Below are positions 51,535-62,885 of a DNA stretch of 64,000 bases, piece by piece (position 1 is the first letter of the stretch; every line of letters begins with the position of its first letter). A model generated the notes under the pieces. That model did no database searches, was not told the origin of the DNA, and saw nothing but the letters and a program-made list of their open reading frames with translations. The stretch is taken from contig GG745332.1 of NCBI GenBank assembly GCA_000151295.1, positions 521,760 through 585,759 of the forward strand. The letters are read 5' to 3'. This DNA comes from Allomyces macrogynus ATCC 38327. Its lineage: Eukaryota > Blastocladiomycota > Blastocladiomycetes > Blastocladiales > Blastocladiaceae. Position numbers and translations under genes: made by a program.

Positions 51535-53196
51535 ATGTCGATGGCCACTTCAGGACCCGGCGCGGCGCCGCCCGCGTCGCCGGGCGTCACCGACGTGGAC
51601 CGACTGCACTCGCAGATGCTGGCGTTGCAGGACCAAGTGCGTGACTACGAGCTGGACATGGCCGCGCTGCAACGCATTCCGACCGTCCCTGTGCGCGCAC
51701 CCGCTCCCATCAAGCCCATCCCGCAGCGTCTCAACAGCAACGGCAGCACTGGCGGCCCTCCCGGCGGCGCGCCCAGTCCGCGCGGGGCCGTGCCGAGCCC
51801 CATGTCCCCATTGCGCAAGCTCGCCGCGTCTCCCGCAAGTTCGCTCGGGTCGTCGTCGGCCCCCGCCCCGTCGGCGCCGCTGCCGTCGACACCGACCCGC
51901 GCGGCACCGAAACCGGCGCGCCCGTTACCTGCGCGCGTCGATACATCCCGCGCGGCGGCTGCGGATATGAGCAAGCCGTTTGACCTGGCGTCCCTCGCCG
52001 ACGAATTGCCCGACGACGACATTGATGCGCTCTACCACAGTATCCGGCAGCAGAAAATCGCGTCGGTTTTGATTGAGCCGCACGCGATGCCGCAGTCGCC
52101 GCTCTATTCCGAGTCGGCCGCTCTGCGCCGCGATAACGTGACGTTGCGCGAATCGCTCGCCGAGTACAAGCGCAAAGTCGCCGACTTGGCCAAGGCCAAT
52201 GACGAAACGGTCAAGAAAATGCGCGCGACCGACGAACAGATGCGGCATTTGCAAATGCTGTTTGACCAGGCTCACGCGGATAATGCCGCGAAATACGACC
52301 GGATTGCGGATCTCGAGGCAGATGTGGACGAGTTGCGCGCGGACGTGCGCGAGCGCGAAGTCGTGAATGACCGATTGCATGAGCAGCTCACGCAGGCGCA
52401 GGACCAGTTGTTTGAGCAGGAATCGTTGGTCGCTAAGCTGCACCGCGACCTGGACCGGTTTGCCGACACGGAGCAGCAGTTGCGCAAGATGGCTGCGCAT
52501 GCCGAGCAATTGGCCGCGGAAAACGAAAAGCTGCGCGCACAGCTCCTCGAGGTGCAGCAGGACCAGCGGCAGACGCAGTTCCAGGAAAACATGGCGCGCC
52601 GCGGGTCGGCACTGCCGATCCCCGTGTCCCCCGTCGCAGGTCCCACCGCTACTGCGGCGGCTGGAAGCGCGAGTCCGGACCCAGCCGGGTCGGGCATCGA
52701 GACCGACGCGCCGCCACCCCCGTCGCAAATCAAGGCGCTCGACCGCGCCTTTGCCGACCAGCTCGAGCTCGAGCGTGCCGAGTTTGCCAAGCAGCTCAAG
52801 GAAGTCGAACGGCAAGCACGCGAAGCCGAGTTGGCGCGCCGTCGTGCCGAGGCCGAGCTCGAAGGGTTGCGCGACCGCGCTGAGGAGCAGGCGGCCGAGG
52901 CCAAGAAACTCAAGCGGCGGTCGGATTTCCGGTCGCGGCCCATGTCGTGGCAGGTCGAGGCCGCGCCCGCGACCAACCAGGATTTGGAAATGGAGCTCGA
53001 GGCCTACAAGGTGCACGTGCACCACTTAAAGTCGATTTTGCAGTCGAACCCGTCGAGCCGCGAGTACGAGGAGAAGGTGTCGAGCTTGTCGCTCAAGCTG
53101 TCGTACTGGACGGTCTTGCGTGACGTATACGAGGACACGATCCAAGAGCTCATGGCCATGGCCAATATTGACGTGGATAGCGCGAGCGAGTCGTGA
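51535..53196 (+). CDS. Unrecognised 553-aa coiled-coil protein, single exon
   Basis: Starts MSMATSGPGAAPPASPG with a short helix (RLHSQMLALQDQVRDYELDM), then 90 residues of Pro/Ser/Ala-rich linker. A segment LASLADELPDDDIDALYHSI leads into a long coiled coil covering residues about 190-360 (NVTLRESLAEYKRKVADLAK, DLEADVDELRADVREREVVN and similar). After a second Pro-rich break comes another charged helix (QLKEVERQAREAELARRRAE). The C-terminal 60 residues (LEAYKVHVHHLKSIL, LKLSYWTVLRDVYEDTIQEL) are conserved-looking and may be the functional end. The layout suggests a cytoskeletal or centrosomal/spindle-pole adaptor, but I do not recognise a family. Confidence 0.7.
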   Translation: MSMATSGPGAAPPASPGVTDVDRLHSQMLALQDQVRDYELDMAALQRIPTVPVRAPAPIKPIPQRLNSNGSTGGPPGGAPSPRGAVPSPMSPLRKLAASPASSLGSSSAPAPSAPLPSTPTRAAPKPARPLPARVDTSRAAAADMSKPFDLASLADELPDDDIDALYHSIRQQKIASVLIEPHAMPQSPLYSESAALRRDNVTLRESLAEYKRKVADLAKANDETVKKMRATDEQMRHLQMLFDQAHADNAAKYDRIADLEADVDELRADVREREVVNDRLHEQLTQAQDQLFEQESLVAKLHRDLDRFADTEQQLRKMAAHAEQLAAENEKLRAQLLEVQQDQRQTQFQENMARRGSALPIPVSPVAGPTATAAAGSASPDPAGSGIETDAPPPPSQIKALDRAFADQLELERAEFAKQLKEVERQAREAELARRRAEAELEGLRDRAEEQAAEAKKLKRRSDFRSRPMSWQVEAAPATNQDLEMELEAYKVHVHHLKSILQSNPSSREYEEKVSSLSLKLSYWTVLRDVYEDTIQELMAMANIDVDSASES

Positions 53197-53745
53197 TTTT
53201 GGTGGGTTATTGGTGTTGTTGCTGTGCTAGACGGTCATGCTCGTGTTGTGTTTTCTCTTTTTTGCTGCCCCAATTTTGTGTCTTGCCCCTGCCGGGCTTC
53301 TTTCCTTTTTGTCGTCGCCCTTGTAGATAAGCTGTCCGACCTCATTCCATAGTGAGAATTTGATTTCGTTCGCAAACGTGAGTGTACCAGCACGGCTCTC
53401 CCTTCATCCGGCCATCATGGATCATTAACAGCACCCACTCATCACACATCGAAGCAGGGGCTGCCTCTGCGCGGCCACGTGCGTCTCCACCGCAGGTGTT
53501 CCTCGTGATCGTTCCTGCCGCAGCTCCAACTTGATCGTCGCCTTCACGTCGTCGGCAGCAAGAATCTTTCTCCGACCAGAACCATTGTCGACAACCTCGA
53601 GTACCCGCAAGCTTTCGAGTGCCCGCAGGTTCTCCACGCGCTCGCGGACGCGGCCTGCAGACCAATGCCGCCGCAGACCGGCCTTTTGCAACACGACGTC
53701 GCTTCAAGTACTGTTGCAAGTGTCGACCGCGCCTCCGATCCAGTC
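53197..53745. other. Intergenic region
   Basis: About 550 bases. T-rich just after the coiled-coil stop (TTTTCTCTTTTTTGCTGCC). The transporter frame is open from 53,665 but the first likely ATG is at 53,746. No gene seen. Confidence 0.5.
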
Positions 53746-55201
53746 ATGCCATCAAATTCCCCCCGCTTTGCTGTGGCCCCCATCACGACTTTGGCACTGC
53801 GCGATGCGTGGTTACTGGCCGTCGCGCTCGTCTTTGGTGGCTGCTGCTCCAACGCCTACTTTCTCGAACGGCTCGTGCGCATCGAATCCTCGTCGACACA
53901 TCTCTTGACATTTGCACAATTCGCGTTTGTTTCGGCCGTGAACCTGCCCCGGTTTCTCGAGCCGCGACCGAGTGTCCCGACGGGCCCGTGGTGGCGGCTG
54001 TCGTGGCGATTGCGCCCGCCCGTGATCCCGTACGCGAAATGGATGGTAATTGTCGTGGCCTTTACGCTCGTCAATGTCATGAACAATCTCGCACTTGCCT
54101 ACAAGGTGCCGATGCCCGTGCATATCGTGTTTCGCAGCGGGTCACTCATGGTCACAATGGCCATCAACGTGCTCGTCGCGCGTCGCCGGTACGTCGCTTA
54201 TGGGGTTGATCGTGTTGTCCTGCGGTCCAAGTCTCATCTCTACCTCTTGGCGCCGACTAGATATCCATTACGAGCTGTGATGGCGGTCCTCCTCGTGTCG
54301 GTGGGCATCATGTCGACCGTGATCATGGCCCAGCCGAGGTCAACGACCGCATCGTCGGCAACGAGCGTGCCGCACTACACGATCGGCATACTGCTGATGT
54401 CCGGCGCGTTGGTCTTGTCGGGATTCATGGGTCTGTATCAAGAGCGCATTTACCACGAGTACGGCCGACACTGGGAGGAGGGGCTCTTCTATTCGGTGCG
54501 TTGCCGATGATTTTCGCGTATTTTGGCGGTGGAGAAGATTGAGCTAACCACAAGGCATATCCTGTTCGCGTTACTAGCATGCGCTCGCACTCCCCATTTT
54601 CCTCGTCCTGGCCCCATCAATATCGCGGGAGATCACCGTCTTCAATGCCTCGCCGCCATCCGTCATCCCGTGGATCCCCTCGCTGTGGCTCTTGCTCGCC
54701 TTCAATACCGCCACCCAGTACGGCACTATCACGCTCTTACCGACGTGCGTCGCGGCTACGGCGTCTGACTGACTGACCCAAACGCGTCCCTTTGACCCTT
54801 TTCTCTGCTCTTCCAGATACCTCTGCATTTCGGCAGTGCACCAGTTGACCAGTCTCGCGTCGTCGCTCACGACCAACCTGATCCTCACAATTCGCAAGCT
54901 CGTCTCCCTCCTGCTCAGCATGCTGTCGTTTGGCACGCCATTGACGGTGCAGACGCTTGGGGGCCCGCTCCTCGTTGCGGTCGGCACGTACATGTACGCG
55001 ACCGCACCTGGTCCCGCGACGATTACCAAAGAGAAGCCCGAACCACCTGTCGCTCCGACGAGCGACGAAGATGCGACCGCATCACCGCCCAGGCGGCGCA
55101 GCGTGCGTCTCCGCGAGGTCGCACGAGCAAAAGCGACCGACAAGCGGGCGGCGTCGCCGCCCGAGAATGAGAATGTGCTGAAGAGTGGACGCCCGCACTG
55201 A
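53746..55201 (+). CDS. UDP-sugar transporter of the SLC35B4/YEA4 type, 409 aa, four exons
   Basis: Nucleotide-sugar transporters of this group import UDP-GlcNAc (and UDP-xylose) into the ER/Golgi lumen. Exons 53746-54188, 54261-54495, 54578-54744 and 54817-55201 join with phases 2, 0, 2. Signature sequences are LVFGGCCSNAYFLERLVRIE, HLLTFAQFAFVSAVNL, NNLALAYKVPMPVHIVFRSG, GILLMSGALVLSGFMGLYQE, and the last-helix stretch TTNLILTIRKLVSLLLSML followed by LGGPLLVAVGTYMYA. About ten membrane helices can be counted. The 80-residue C-terminal tail is cytosolic, Lys/Arg-rich and disordered, with no KKxx retrieval signal visible. Convergent with the 1196-aa coiled-coil gene; the stops are 150 bases apart. 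Confidence 0.88.
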
Positions 55202-55351
55202 ATTTCGCTTTGAAATGCACGGTTTTGATCCCCTGTTTTCCTCCTGTGAATCCCGGCAATCGTTCAACCGGACTGGAGAGAAAAACGGAAACAAAAGCGA
55301 ATTCATCAAAAGGCCAGTCGCCGCTACTTGAAGAGTCCACTCGCATCCAGT

Positions 55352-58300
55352 TCACCTCCCCGCCCCTTGGCTGATCGCGTCCCCGTGCCCGCCGCTACCG
55401 CTGCTGACCCGTGCCAGCTCCGTGTTGAGCGCGGCCACGTCTTCTTGCAGTTGCGCGGCCTTGAGAGTTTGCTCCTCGAGCAGCGCTTGGAGCTTGACCG
55501 CCACCTCGACGAGCAGCGAATGATCCATCTTCTGGAGCGCTGACGTCGACGACAGCGCGGCAATACTCACGCCCGACCGCGGCGCCGTCGTAATTGGGCT
55601 GCTCGAAAAGAGTCCGCCGCCCGTCGCCGCCGCCTTCTGCTGCTGGACGCCGAGCAAGTGCTTTTCGAGCACGCCCTGGTTATCCTTGAGAATATACTGC
55701 TGCAGGAGCTTCGACTTGGACTCGACTTCGGCCGTGAGCTTGCCGATCCGGTCGTGCAGGTGCGCGATCTCCTCGTCGGTCCCGTGCGACCCACCGAGGC
55801 CAATCGCGGGGGACGAAGGCAAGTACTGCGACGGCGCCTTGCTGTTACTGTGCGAGAGCATGGCCACGTCGTTCCCGGTCCCATTGCCTTCGTCGCCGAC
55901 CGACTCGCCCGCCCGCGCACGCCGGTCCTTGAGTTCGCGCTGCAACTCGCGAATCATCGCCGCCGACTTTTTTTCCTGAACGCGCAGCCGCGATTCGAGG
56001 TCGTCGTTGGCCGCCTGCAGTTCGGCGACTTGCCGCTCGAGGTCTTGCGCCTTGGCTGCAGTCTCAGGCAGCGCGGCCTGCGCCTGGTCCCGCGCCGCTG
56101 TCAGGTCCGCGACTTGCGCGCGCAGCTGGCCGAGCGTCGACTCGTGCTGATCGCGGAACTCCCCGGCTTCAGCGTAATCAAGCTCGAGCTCGCGCAATTG
56201 ACGACGAATCCCGGCCTCGGTCGCGCGCAGGGCCTTGAGCTCGGCCTCCGACTCGGTCAGCGCCAGGGCCGTGCGCGCCTGCGACGACCGCAGGACCTCG
56301 AGATCGGCCTTGGCAGCGTTCCCCTCGGCAACCTGCGCCTGAACCACCGCCAGCTGCTGCCGCAACTCAGCCATGCCCGACTCAAGCTTGGCCGCACGCT
56401 CCGTCTCTGCGCGCCCATGCTGCCCCGCGACCTCGAGTTGTCGACGCGCCGTATCGAGCTGTTCCTTGACCGCTGCGTGCGCGAGATCAAGATCGGCCAG
56501 CTTGATCTTGGTCGCGCCCAAGACAGCCTCGGCATCGCGTCTCGCGAGCTCGGCCTGCTGCACGACCTTTTCGAGCCCATCATGCTTGCCCTTCCACGAC
56601 TCGGTCGCGTCCACGGCTTCCTTGACCTGCTGCTCGAGCCGTTTCTTGGCGCGCTCGGCGTCGCTCCGCGCCGACTCGGTACGCTCCCACTTATCCTGCA
56701 ATTCCTGCGCGGCGGCCTGCGTGTTGCGCGCTTGGTGCTCGATGGTCTCCTTTTCCTTGGTCACGCGCTGCACGTCGGCCGAAAGTTTGACGCGGTCGGT
56801 AACGGCCGCGTCGAGTTGCGCCTGGAGGTCAGTGCTGGCCTGGAGTGCGCGCTGCAGTTGGCCCTCGACGAGCTGGTAGCTCTGGTCGGCGGCGAGCTTG
56901 GCCTTTTCGAGCTGCTCAACCTTGGTCTGCAGGTCGTGTGCCTTGCCCTCGATTGCGGTCAGTTGTGACTCGACTTCGTGCCGCTTGCTCTTTTCGGTGG
57001 CGAGTTGCGTTTCCACGTCGTGCAGCTTGTCCTTGGTCGACTTCAGCTGCGTCTCGGTCTCCTGGCATTGGTCCTTGGTCACGGCGAGCTGCGTCTCGAG
57101 AGCGTGACCCTTGTCCTTGGCCGCGACCAGTTGCGCCTCGAGGCCGCGTGAGCTGTCCTTGACTGCGGTCAGCTGCGCCCCGAGCGCGCGGTGCTGGTCC
57201 TTGGCCGAGATCAGCTGCGTCTCGAGGACCTGGTGCTTGTCCTTGGCCACGGCCAACTGCGATTCGAGCTCGTGGTGCTTGTCCTTGGCCGCAGCGACCT
57301 GCGCTTCGGCGTTGCGCAGCGTGCCCTTGGTCGAACCCAGCTGCATTTCCGCATCGTGGTGCTTGCCCTTGATCGCGACCAGCTGCCCCTCCACCTCACG
57401 ATGACGTACCATCAAATCGCGCACTTCCTCGCGCGCCTTCGCCGTTTCCGCACGCGCCTGCACGATCTCGGCCTCGAGCGCCGCCGCGCGCGCACTGTCC
57501 TCATTCTCCAACCTTGCCATTTCGACCCGCACCTGCGTAACCTCCTCCTCGCGCGCCGCCACGACCCCACGCGCTTTCTCCAACTCGGCCGTCACCGCCG
57601 TCACCTCGGCCTGCACCCGGTCCCGCGCCGCCGTCGCCTCATTGATCGCAACGACCTGCGCATCAATTGTGCGTTTCGCCTGGTCGTGCGCGGCCCGTGC
57701 CGCGTCTGCACGCGCGTGCGCGTCCTTGGCCGCGGCCAAGTCCGTCTGTAATTGTTGCTCGAGCGCTTGTACTTTGGCGTCGCCCTCGGTCGATTGGGCG
57801 AGCGTCGTCGCGACTTGCAGCCGCGCTTCGAGGTCGGCGTTGGTGGCCGTCAGTGAGTCGGTGAGTTGCTGGAATTCGGCCAATTTGGCGTCGAGCGCGG
57901 CTTGGTGGTCGGAGCGCAAGTGCGCGAGCTGCGCGTCGAACGTGGCCTGGTGCTCGCTGCGGAGACGCGCGACTTGTGCGTCGAGGTCGCGCTGGTGCTT
58001 GGCGCGCTCCGCGGAAAGTTGCGCGTCGAGATCGGTCTGGTGCTCAGTCCGCGCACGTGCCAATTTGCGGTCAAGTTCGGCACGGTGCGCCGCGTCCGAC
58101 TCGACCTGGCGCTGATCAGCATCACGCTGCTGCTCGGCGATCCGCGCTTGCGCGTCCCCGAGCTGCGCCTGCGCCGCGGCCAAGTCGCGGCGGCACGCGT
58201 TCGCCTCGTCCTGCAACGCCGCCAGTTTGGCCGCGTGCCGCGTCTGCACCGCCGCGAGCTCCGATCCCAGCGCGTGCGCGTTAGCGCTGACGGGTGCCGG

Positions 58301-59005
58301 GGACGGCGCCGAGCCAAGATCCCCCGTGGCTGCGTTCAGGACAGGCAGGCCGAGGTCGCCGGAAATGGCGAACGGGTCGGTGCGTGCCGGGAGGGGGGCG
58401 ACGGCAGGTGCGTTGGTGGTGGTTTGCGATTCGGCGTCGAGGTGATCCGGTTGCGCAGATTGTACTTGACTGTCCTGGACGCGCAGCGGGTCCGTTTCGG
58501 TGGAGACCGAGTCGGTGGTTGGTGCGGGTGCGGGAGCGGGAGGAGCATGAGGTTGGGTGGCCAGATCGTGTCGCGAGGTCTCGAGGTTGTGCTTGAGATC
58601 GGTGATTTCGGCCATGAGTGACTGGATGGTTTCCTTGAGCATCGCGTTCTACAAAAGGTCGTGTCGTCAGTTGGCGGTTCAGATCAGCAGGTGAAACAAG
58701 AAAGCACGAACCTGGTTGCTCTGCTCCGCCATCATCTCCAACCGGTCGCGCAGCTTGCGGTTCTCGTCGACCAGGGCCCTGTGGTCCGGCGCGGCACCGC
58801 GCGTGCCGCCAACGTCGGTCGCCGACCCGGCCCCACCTTGGTGAATGTCGGTGGCCGATGCTGTGCGATCCACCGACGCCTGGCTCGGGAGCGTAGGCAC
58901 GGCCGTGCTCGTTGCGGGAGCGCCCGTGGCTCCTGCTGCTGCTGGAGCAGCTGGTGCAGCCGCGGCGCTGGGCGCGGCCGGCTTAGGCATCCGCGCCGAC
59001 GCCAT
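55352..59005 (-). CDS. Giant coiled-coil protein with eleven 14-residue repeats, 1196 aa, two exons
   Basis: Exon 1 is 59005-58712 and exon 2 is 58648-55352, joined in phase 0. The first 100 residues are Ala/Pro-rich and end in a helix (DENRKLRDRLEMMAEQSNQ) that continues across the join. After another Pro-rich stretch, residues about 225-975 are almost unbroken coiled coil rich in Ala, Gln, Glu, Lys and Asp. The middle carries eleven near-perfect 14-residue units, listed as a separate repeat. A Ser/Asn-rich break near residue 1020 precedes two more short coils and a Gly/Ser-rich end. It resembles golgin- or tether-like rods, or spindle/cytoskeletal linkers, but there is no GRIP, CAP-Gly or motor domain. 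The start is the first ATG after a possible leader intron ending at 59,030; an upstream start is possible. Confidence 0.75.
56924..57385 (-). repeat. Eleven tandem 42-bp units encoding a 14-residue coiled-coil repeat
   Basis: Within the 1196-aa coiled-coil gene. Consensus of the unit: Q-L-x-x-A-K-D-K-x-H-x-L-E-T. Examples are QVAAAKDKHHELES, QLAVAKDKHQVLET, QLVAAKDKGHALET and QLKSTKDKLHDVET. Each unit is exactly two heptads, so the coil register is unbroken. Outer units are more diverged than central ones. Confidence 0.92.
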
Positions 59006-59887
59006 TTTTTCCTTGAACTGGGCTATGGTCAGGTGTATCGTCTCATCAACCTTGAGCCGTTCACAATCCAAAATCACGGCTGCGGCAGAATTGTTGCATA
59101 CAAAACATCTTGAACTAGTTGGTCTGGACTTTTCCCGGGCGGGGGTCGCAAAAGAAGGGTTGGGTCGCTGCCCTAGCGGCTGGCTGGCCGCGGAGCGCCG
59201 GTGCCGGCCTGTTGACTGCACGAAATACGCCGCGGCGTCCAGAATAGCTGGCCGAATTGGTATCTGAGCGCGCCGAGAGGCCACACGACGACGTTGCAGC
59301 AAGTCGGATGGTCGTCGAGGTCGTTGCTGGCCAGGATTGGACCAAATTCGATACGGGGTCGCTGAAGACGACAGTGGCAGTGAGCGGTTTGTAACAACAC
59401 GTGACCGCGTTTATCTTCGTGATTTCGCACGCAAGCTCGACCGCTCGCACCCGCCGTCGCTGGCTTGCACCTGCATCGACGAAAAGAGGCTCCTCGTCGA
59501 CATTGCCACTGCTTTCTGTCATTTGACGGCAGGAACAGCGCGAATCGCGAGCGAGAGATGCTCCGTGGGAGACGAAGCGTGCGCTGCCTGTCTGAGGGCT
59601 TGCATTACGTGCACGTGGCTGGCGTGACCGCGTCGCTCTGACAAAGTGGGAGACTCCATAGCAACAGCGTTCCCACCACCACCGGCAATCGCTGCAGCTG
59701 GCCATCGCGACGCGCCGACCAGCCCGCGTCGTGCTCCTCGTCAAGCGCCGCGCCGCGCCTTCTCCACTCCGCGCGCGGCCCGCTTGCTCTTCCTCCGTGA
59801 TCCGCCCGCCCGCCCGTCGACGCTTGATCGACGACCTCCATCCACCCCGTTCTCTGCCCGCGCAAATTCACCCTTTGCGCCACCACC
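59006..59887. other. Divergent promoter region of the coiled-coil gene and RanBP1
   Basis: About 880 bases. It may include a leader exon of the coiled-coil gene: its frame stays open upstream to 59,302, and an acceptor-like CATAG lies at about 59,030 on the minus strand. C-rich sequence precedes the RanBP1 ATG. No other gene seen. Confidence 0.45.
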
Positions 59888-61528
59888 ATGTCTGCCCACG
59901 TACGGATCACGCTCGGCCCAGAACGCGCGCGCGCTCGAGAGGATGCCGCGACTGCCGCTCGCACAACACGGGATCACGGACCGTGCAACCGTCATGCTCG
60001 CGGCGACATCGACCGCATCCGCCCCACGCGTGCGCTGCCCCGCGAGCGACCAAATCTGATATGATCCGCTCGCTACCGCCATGTAGGACTCGGACGCGCT
60101 CATTGAGCTCAAGGCGCAGGAGGCCGACGAGGTGCAGCTCTTCAAGCAGTACTTTCACTTTGCCGCTCCTACGATCCCTTCTTTCGCGCGTTCTCTGACG
60201 CGCATCCATCCCCCCCCCCCCCCCCCCCCCGAAGGGAGGGGCGGCAAGCTCTTCTCGTTCGACAAAACCAACATTGAGTGGAAGGAGCGCGGCCATGGCG
60301 AAATGCGGCTCATGCTCAACAAGACGACGGGCAAGGTGCGCGTCTTGATGCGCCGCGACAAGACGCACACGGTCTGCGCCAACCACTTGGGTACGGACGC
60401 TTGCATTCTTCGCGAACCTCGCGCTCGCAACGTCGTCCTCTCCCGCAATGTCTCCCACCTTACCCACCTCCACCCCCTTTTTCTAGTCACCGAGGACATG
60501 AAACTGCAGCCCAACGTCGGGTCCGACCGGTCGTGGGTGTGGACGGCCAAGGGCGACTACTCCGACGAGACCATCAAGACGGAAATGCTGGCCGTACGGT
60601 TCCCGACGGCGCCCCTCGCCAACCGGTTCAAGGCCAAGTTTGACGAGTGCCAGGCGTGGAATGCCGCGCTGATTGCGGGTACCGCGCACGCGGGCGACGC
60701 GAACGCGCCCAAGCCCGACGACGATGGCACCCATGAGGTGCCGCCGACGCCCGCGGGCAACGCGCCGCCGTCGATCCCGGAACCCGCGGCCGCCAAGCAC
60801 GAGGAGCCCACGCCAGTTGAGCGCGCGATTCCGGAGCCGGAGCCGGAGCAGCACAAGCACGAGGAGGTCAAGCACGAGGAGGCCGCAGCGGTCCCGGCGC
60901 CCGCCGACGTCGAGGAGCACAAGCACGAGGAGCCCGCTGCGGCGGCCGCGCCCGCGCCCGAGGCGCACCACGAGGAGGCCAAGCCCGCCGAGGAGACACC
61001 CGCGGCGCATGCAGAGCCGGCGGCCGAGGCGCCCAAGGCCGAAGAGACGCACCACCATGAGGAGCACAAGCACGAGGAGGCGCAAAGGCCGAGGAGGCGC
61101 ACCACGAGGAGGTCAAGCACGAAGACGCGCCCAAGGTTGAGGAGACCCACCACCACGAGGAGCCCAAGCACGAGGACGCGCCCAAGGCCGAGGAAGCGCA
61201 CCACGAGGAGGCCCCGAAGCACGAGGATGCGCCCAAGGCCGACGAGCACGCCGCACACGAGACGCTCGCCGAGGTCGCTGCCGCCCCGGCCCCAGAGGCC
61301 GCTCAGGAGGCCGCACCGGCCGAGCACGCCGAACATGCTCCCGCGGAGCACGCCCCTGCGGACGCTGCCCCGGCCAATGCGGCTCCCGCGGAGCATGCCC
61401 CCGCGGAGCATGCGCACGCCGAGGGTGAAGCCCCGAAGCCCGAGGAGCACGCAGCGCCCGCCGAGGAGCACAAGCCGGCCGAGGAGCACCACGACGCTCC
61501 GGCCGAGGCCCCGGCGCACACCGAATAG
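59888..61528 (+). CDS. RANBP1: Ran-binding protein 1 with long His/Glu-rich tail, about 420 aa, four exons, one apparent frameshift
   Basis: RanBP1 binds Ran-GTP and helps RanGAP dismantle nuclear export complexes in the cytoplasm. Exons 59888-59899 (12 nt, MSAH), 60087-60148, 60239-60390 and 60487-61528 join with phases 0, 2, 1. The Ran-binding domain is complete: KLFSFDKTNIEWKERGHGEM, TTGKVRVLMRRDKTHTVCAN, MKLQPNVGSDRSWVWTAKGD and AVRFPTAPLANRFKAKFDEC. A 270-residue tail follows, rich in His, Glu, Ala, Pro and Lys, with repeats like HHEE, KHEDAPKAEE and EHAPAEH. The frame breaks at 61,081-61,089, where GCGCAAAGGCC stands where the repeat predicts GCGCCCAAGGCC. On the other side the repeat continues in a new frame to the stop at 61526-61528. 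This is probably one missing base in the assembly, or a recent frameshift. Confidence 0.88.
60210..60230. repeat. Run of 21 C in a RanBP1 intron
   Basis: Lies in the intron before exon 3, just ahead of the acceptor GAAGGGAG, in place of the usual pyrimidine tract. Confidence 0.95.
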
Positions 61529-61801
61529 GCGTGTGGCCGGATGGAGTCGTTGATCTGACGCGTTGAGAGCTATCGATCGTTTTGAATTCGCACTTCATTT
61601 CGGTTTCAGTTCGATTGTTTTCGTTGCGTTCCGCTGGCTTGTTAGTTGTCGTTTGCCGCCTTGACGTGTTGCCGGGAGGACTATGACCACAAATACACAG
61701 ATTTTCGCTGATGCTCTCGAGCGGGTCGGAGGTGAAGCAGTGGAAGCTTGCTTTGACAGCGCATCGGCCATAAGCTTTTCTGAAAGCCTAAACGATATCC
61801 A

Positions 61802-62263
61802 TTATGCAGACACGACGCCCGCCGCTTCGGCCACATCAACCGGCACGCTCGCCGCGGTCGCCGTCAACCCCGCATCGGGCCAAAAATGCAACAGCGTGCG
61901 CTCGGGCGTCGGCGTCATCCATGCCCTGTTCCACGCCACGTACCCGTCGCGCGTCAAGACGGGCGCGAGCCACGAGAGAATCGTCTCGCGCACACCCGGC
62001 CACGTGGTCGGTTCGGTGGCGGGCACGAGCAGCGACGCAGTCGTTGTGGGCGCGTCGCCGCCCGTCGAGAATCCGGGAATCCAGCACGCACCCGACTCGG
62101 ACCACGCGCAAGTCGACCACAGGAGCGCGGCAAATAGGACGCCGCAGTAGATGCACGGGCGGTGCGTCAGGTAGATGGACGCGATGAGAGCGACAACGAG
62201 CAGTGGGCTTGCGGCCGGGGTCGGCAGGAAGACAAGCGGGATGAGGGCCTGAAGGCAGTACAT
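61802..62263 (-). CDS. Unrecognised 153-aa membrane protein
   Basis: Single frame from the ATG at 62263. It opens MYCLQALIPLVFLPTPAASP and continues PLLVVALIASIYLTHRPCIY, then CGVLFAALLWSTCAWSESGA, giving two or three hydrophobic helices in the first 55 residues. It ends in a soluble, Trp/Thr/Pro-containing domain (TWPGVRETILSWLAPVLT, GYVAWNRAWMTPTPERTLLH). Several Cys residues lie in or next to the helices. The frame extends 8 codons upstream to 62287. I do not recognise a family; the clean frame and membrane-protein composition support a real gene. Convergent with RanBP1. Confidence 0.6.
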   Translation of the reverse strand: MYCLQALIPLVFLPTPAASPLLVVALIASIYLTHRPCIYCGVLFAALLWSTCAWSESGACWIPGFSTGGDAPTTTASLLVPATEPTTWPGVRETILSWLAPVLTRDGYVAWNRAWMTPTPERTLLHFWPDAGLTATAASVPVDVAEAAGVVSA

Positions 62264-62885
62264 GGTGGTAGGATGGCGTCGGTGCACGTTCGTGGGGCGA
62301 AATGGGAGCGATCACGAAAATGGGACGTGAGTGAACAACGTGTGGGAGGGGGGGGGGGGGGGCGATCTGAACAAACGAAAATGGATTCAACGCGGGGGAT
62401 TCCATTTTACTTTAGAACCGAGGGTCGAGTCTCTCGTTGATCGAAAAGTTGGCGGCGAATCCCTACCGTTTTGCTCCGAAACAGCGCGCCTGCCTCACAA
62501 GCGCAGTTGGCGGGCTAGGTCACGGTGGAGAATGGTTATGGCGAGCTTCAGATCCATCTTGCAGCAAGTTAGAGCGGGAACTCGAATTCTGAAGGTCTCG
62601 TTCTTGATGATTTTACCTTGATGGGTGTGTCGGCTGGTGAGAGGACACGAATCGCCAGCTCTCGTCATTTGGCGACCTGCAACCAAGTCACCGACAAGCC
62701 GGGTTAGGTTACGGTCGCGCTGATCCGTGTTGATCGTTTTGCACGTCTCTCGCTTTCTGCTCGTTCTCCACTCCACAACAAGTTACCATTGCTTTTACGA
62801 TCACTGAAACCTCAGGACCCAGTTCGACTGCTGGACAGCATACGTCTTGCTGCAATATCCGCATCATCAGCATTGTGGCGGCGCC
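62264..62885. other. Divergent intergenic region
   Basis: About 620 bases, AT-richer than average, with a run of 15 G at 62,348-62,362. No gene seen. Confidence 0.5.
62348..62362. repeat. Run of 15 G
   Basis: Homopolymer run about 85 bases upstream of the small membrane-protein start. Confidence 0.9.
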
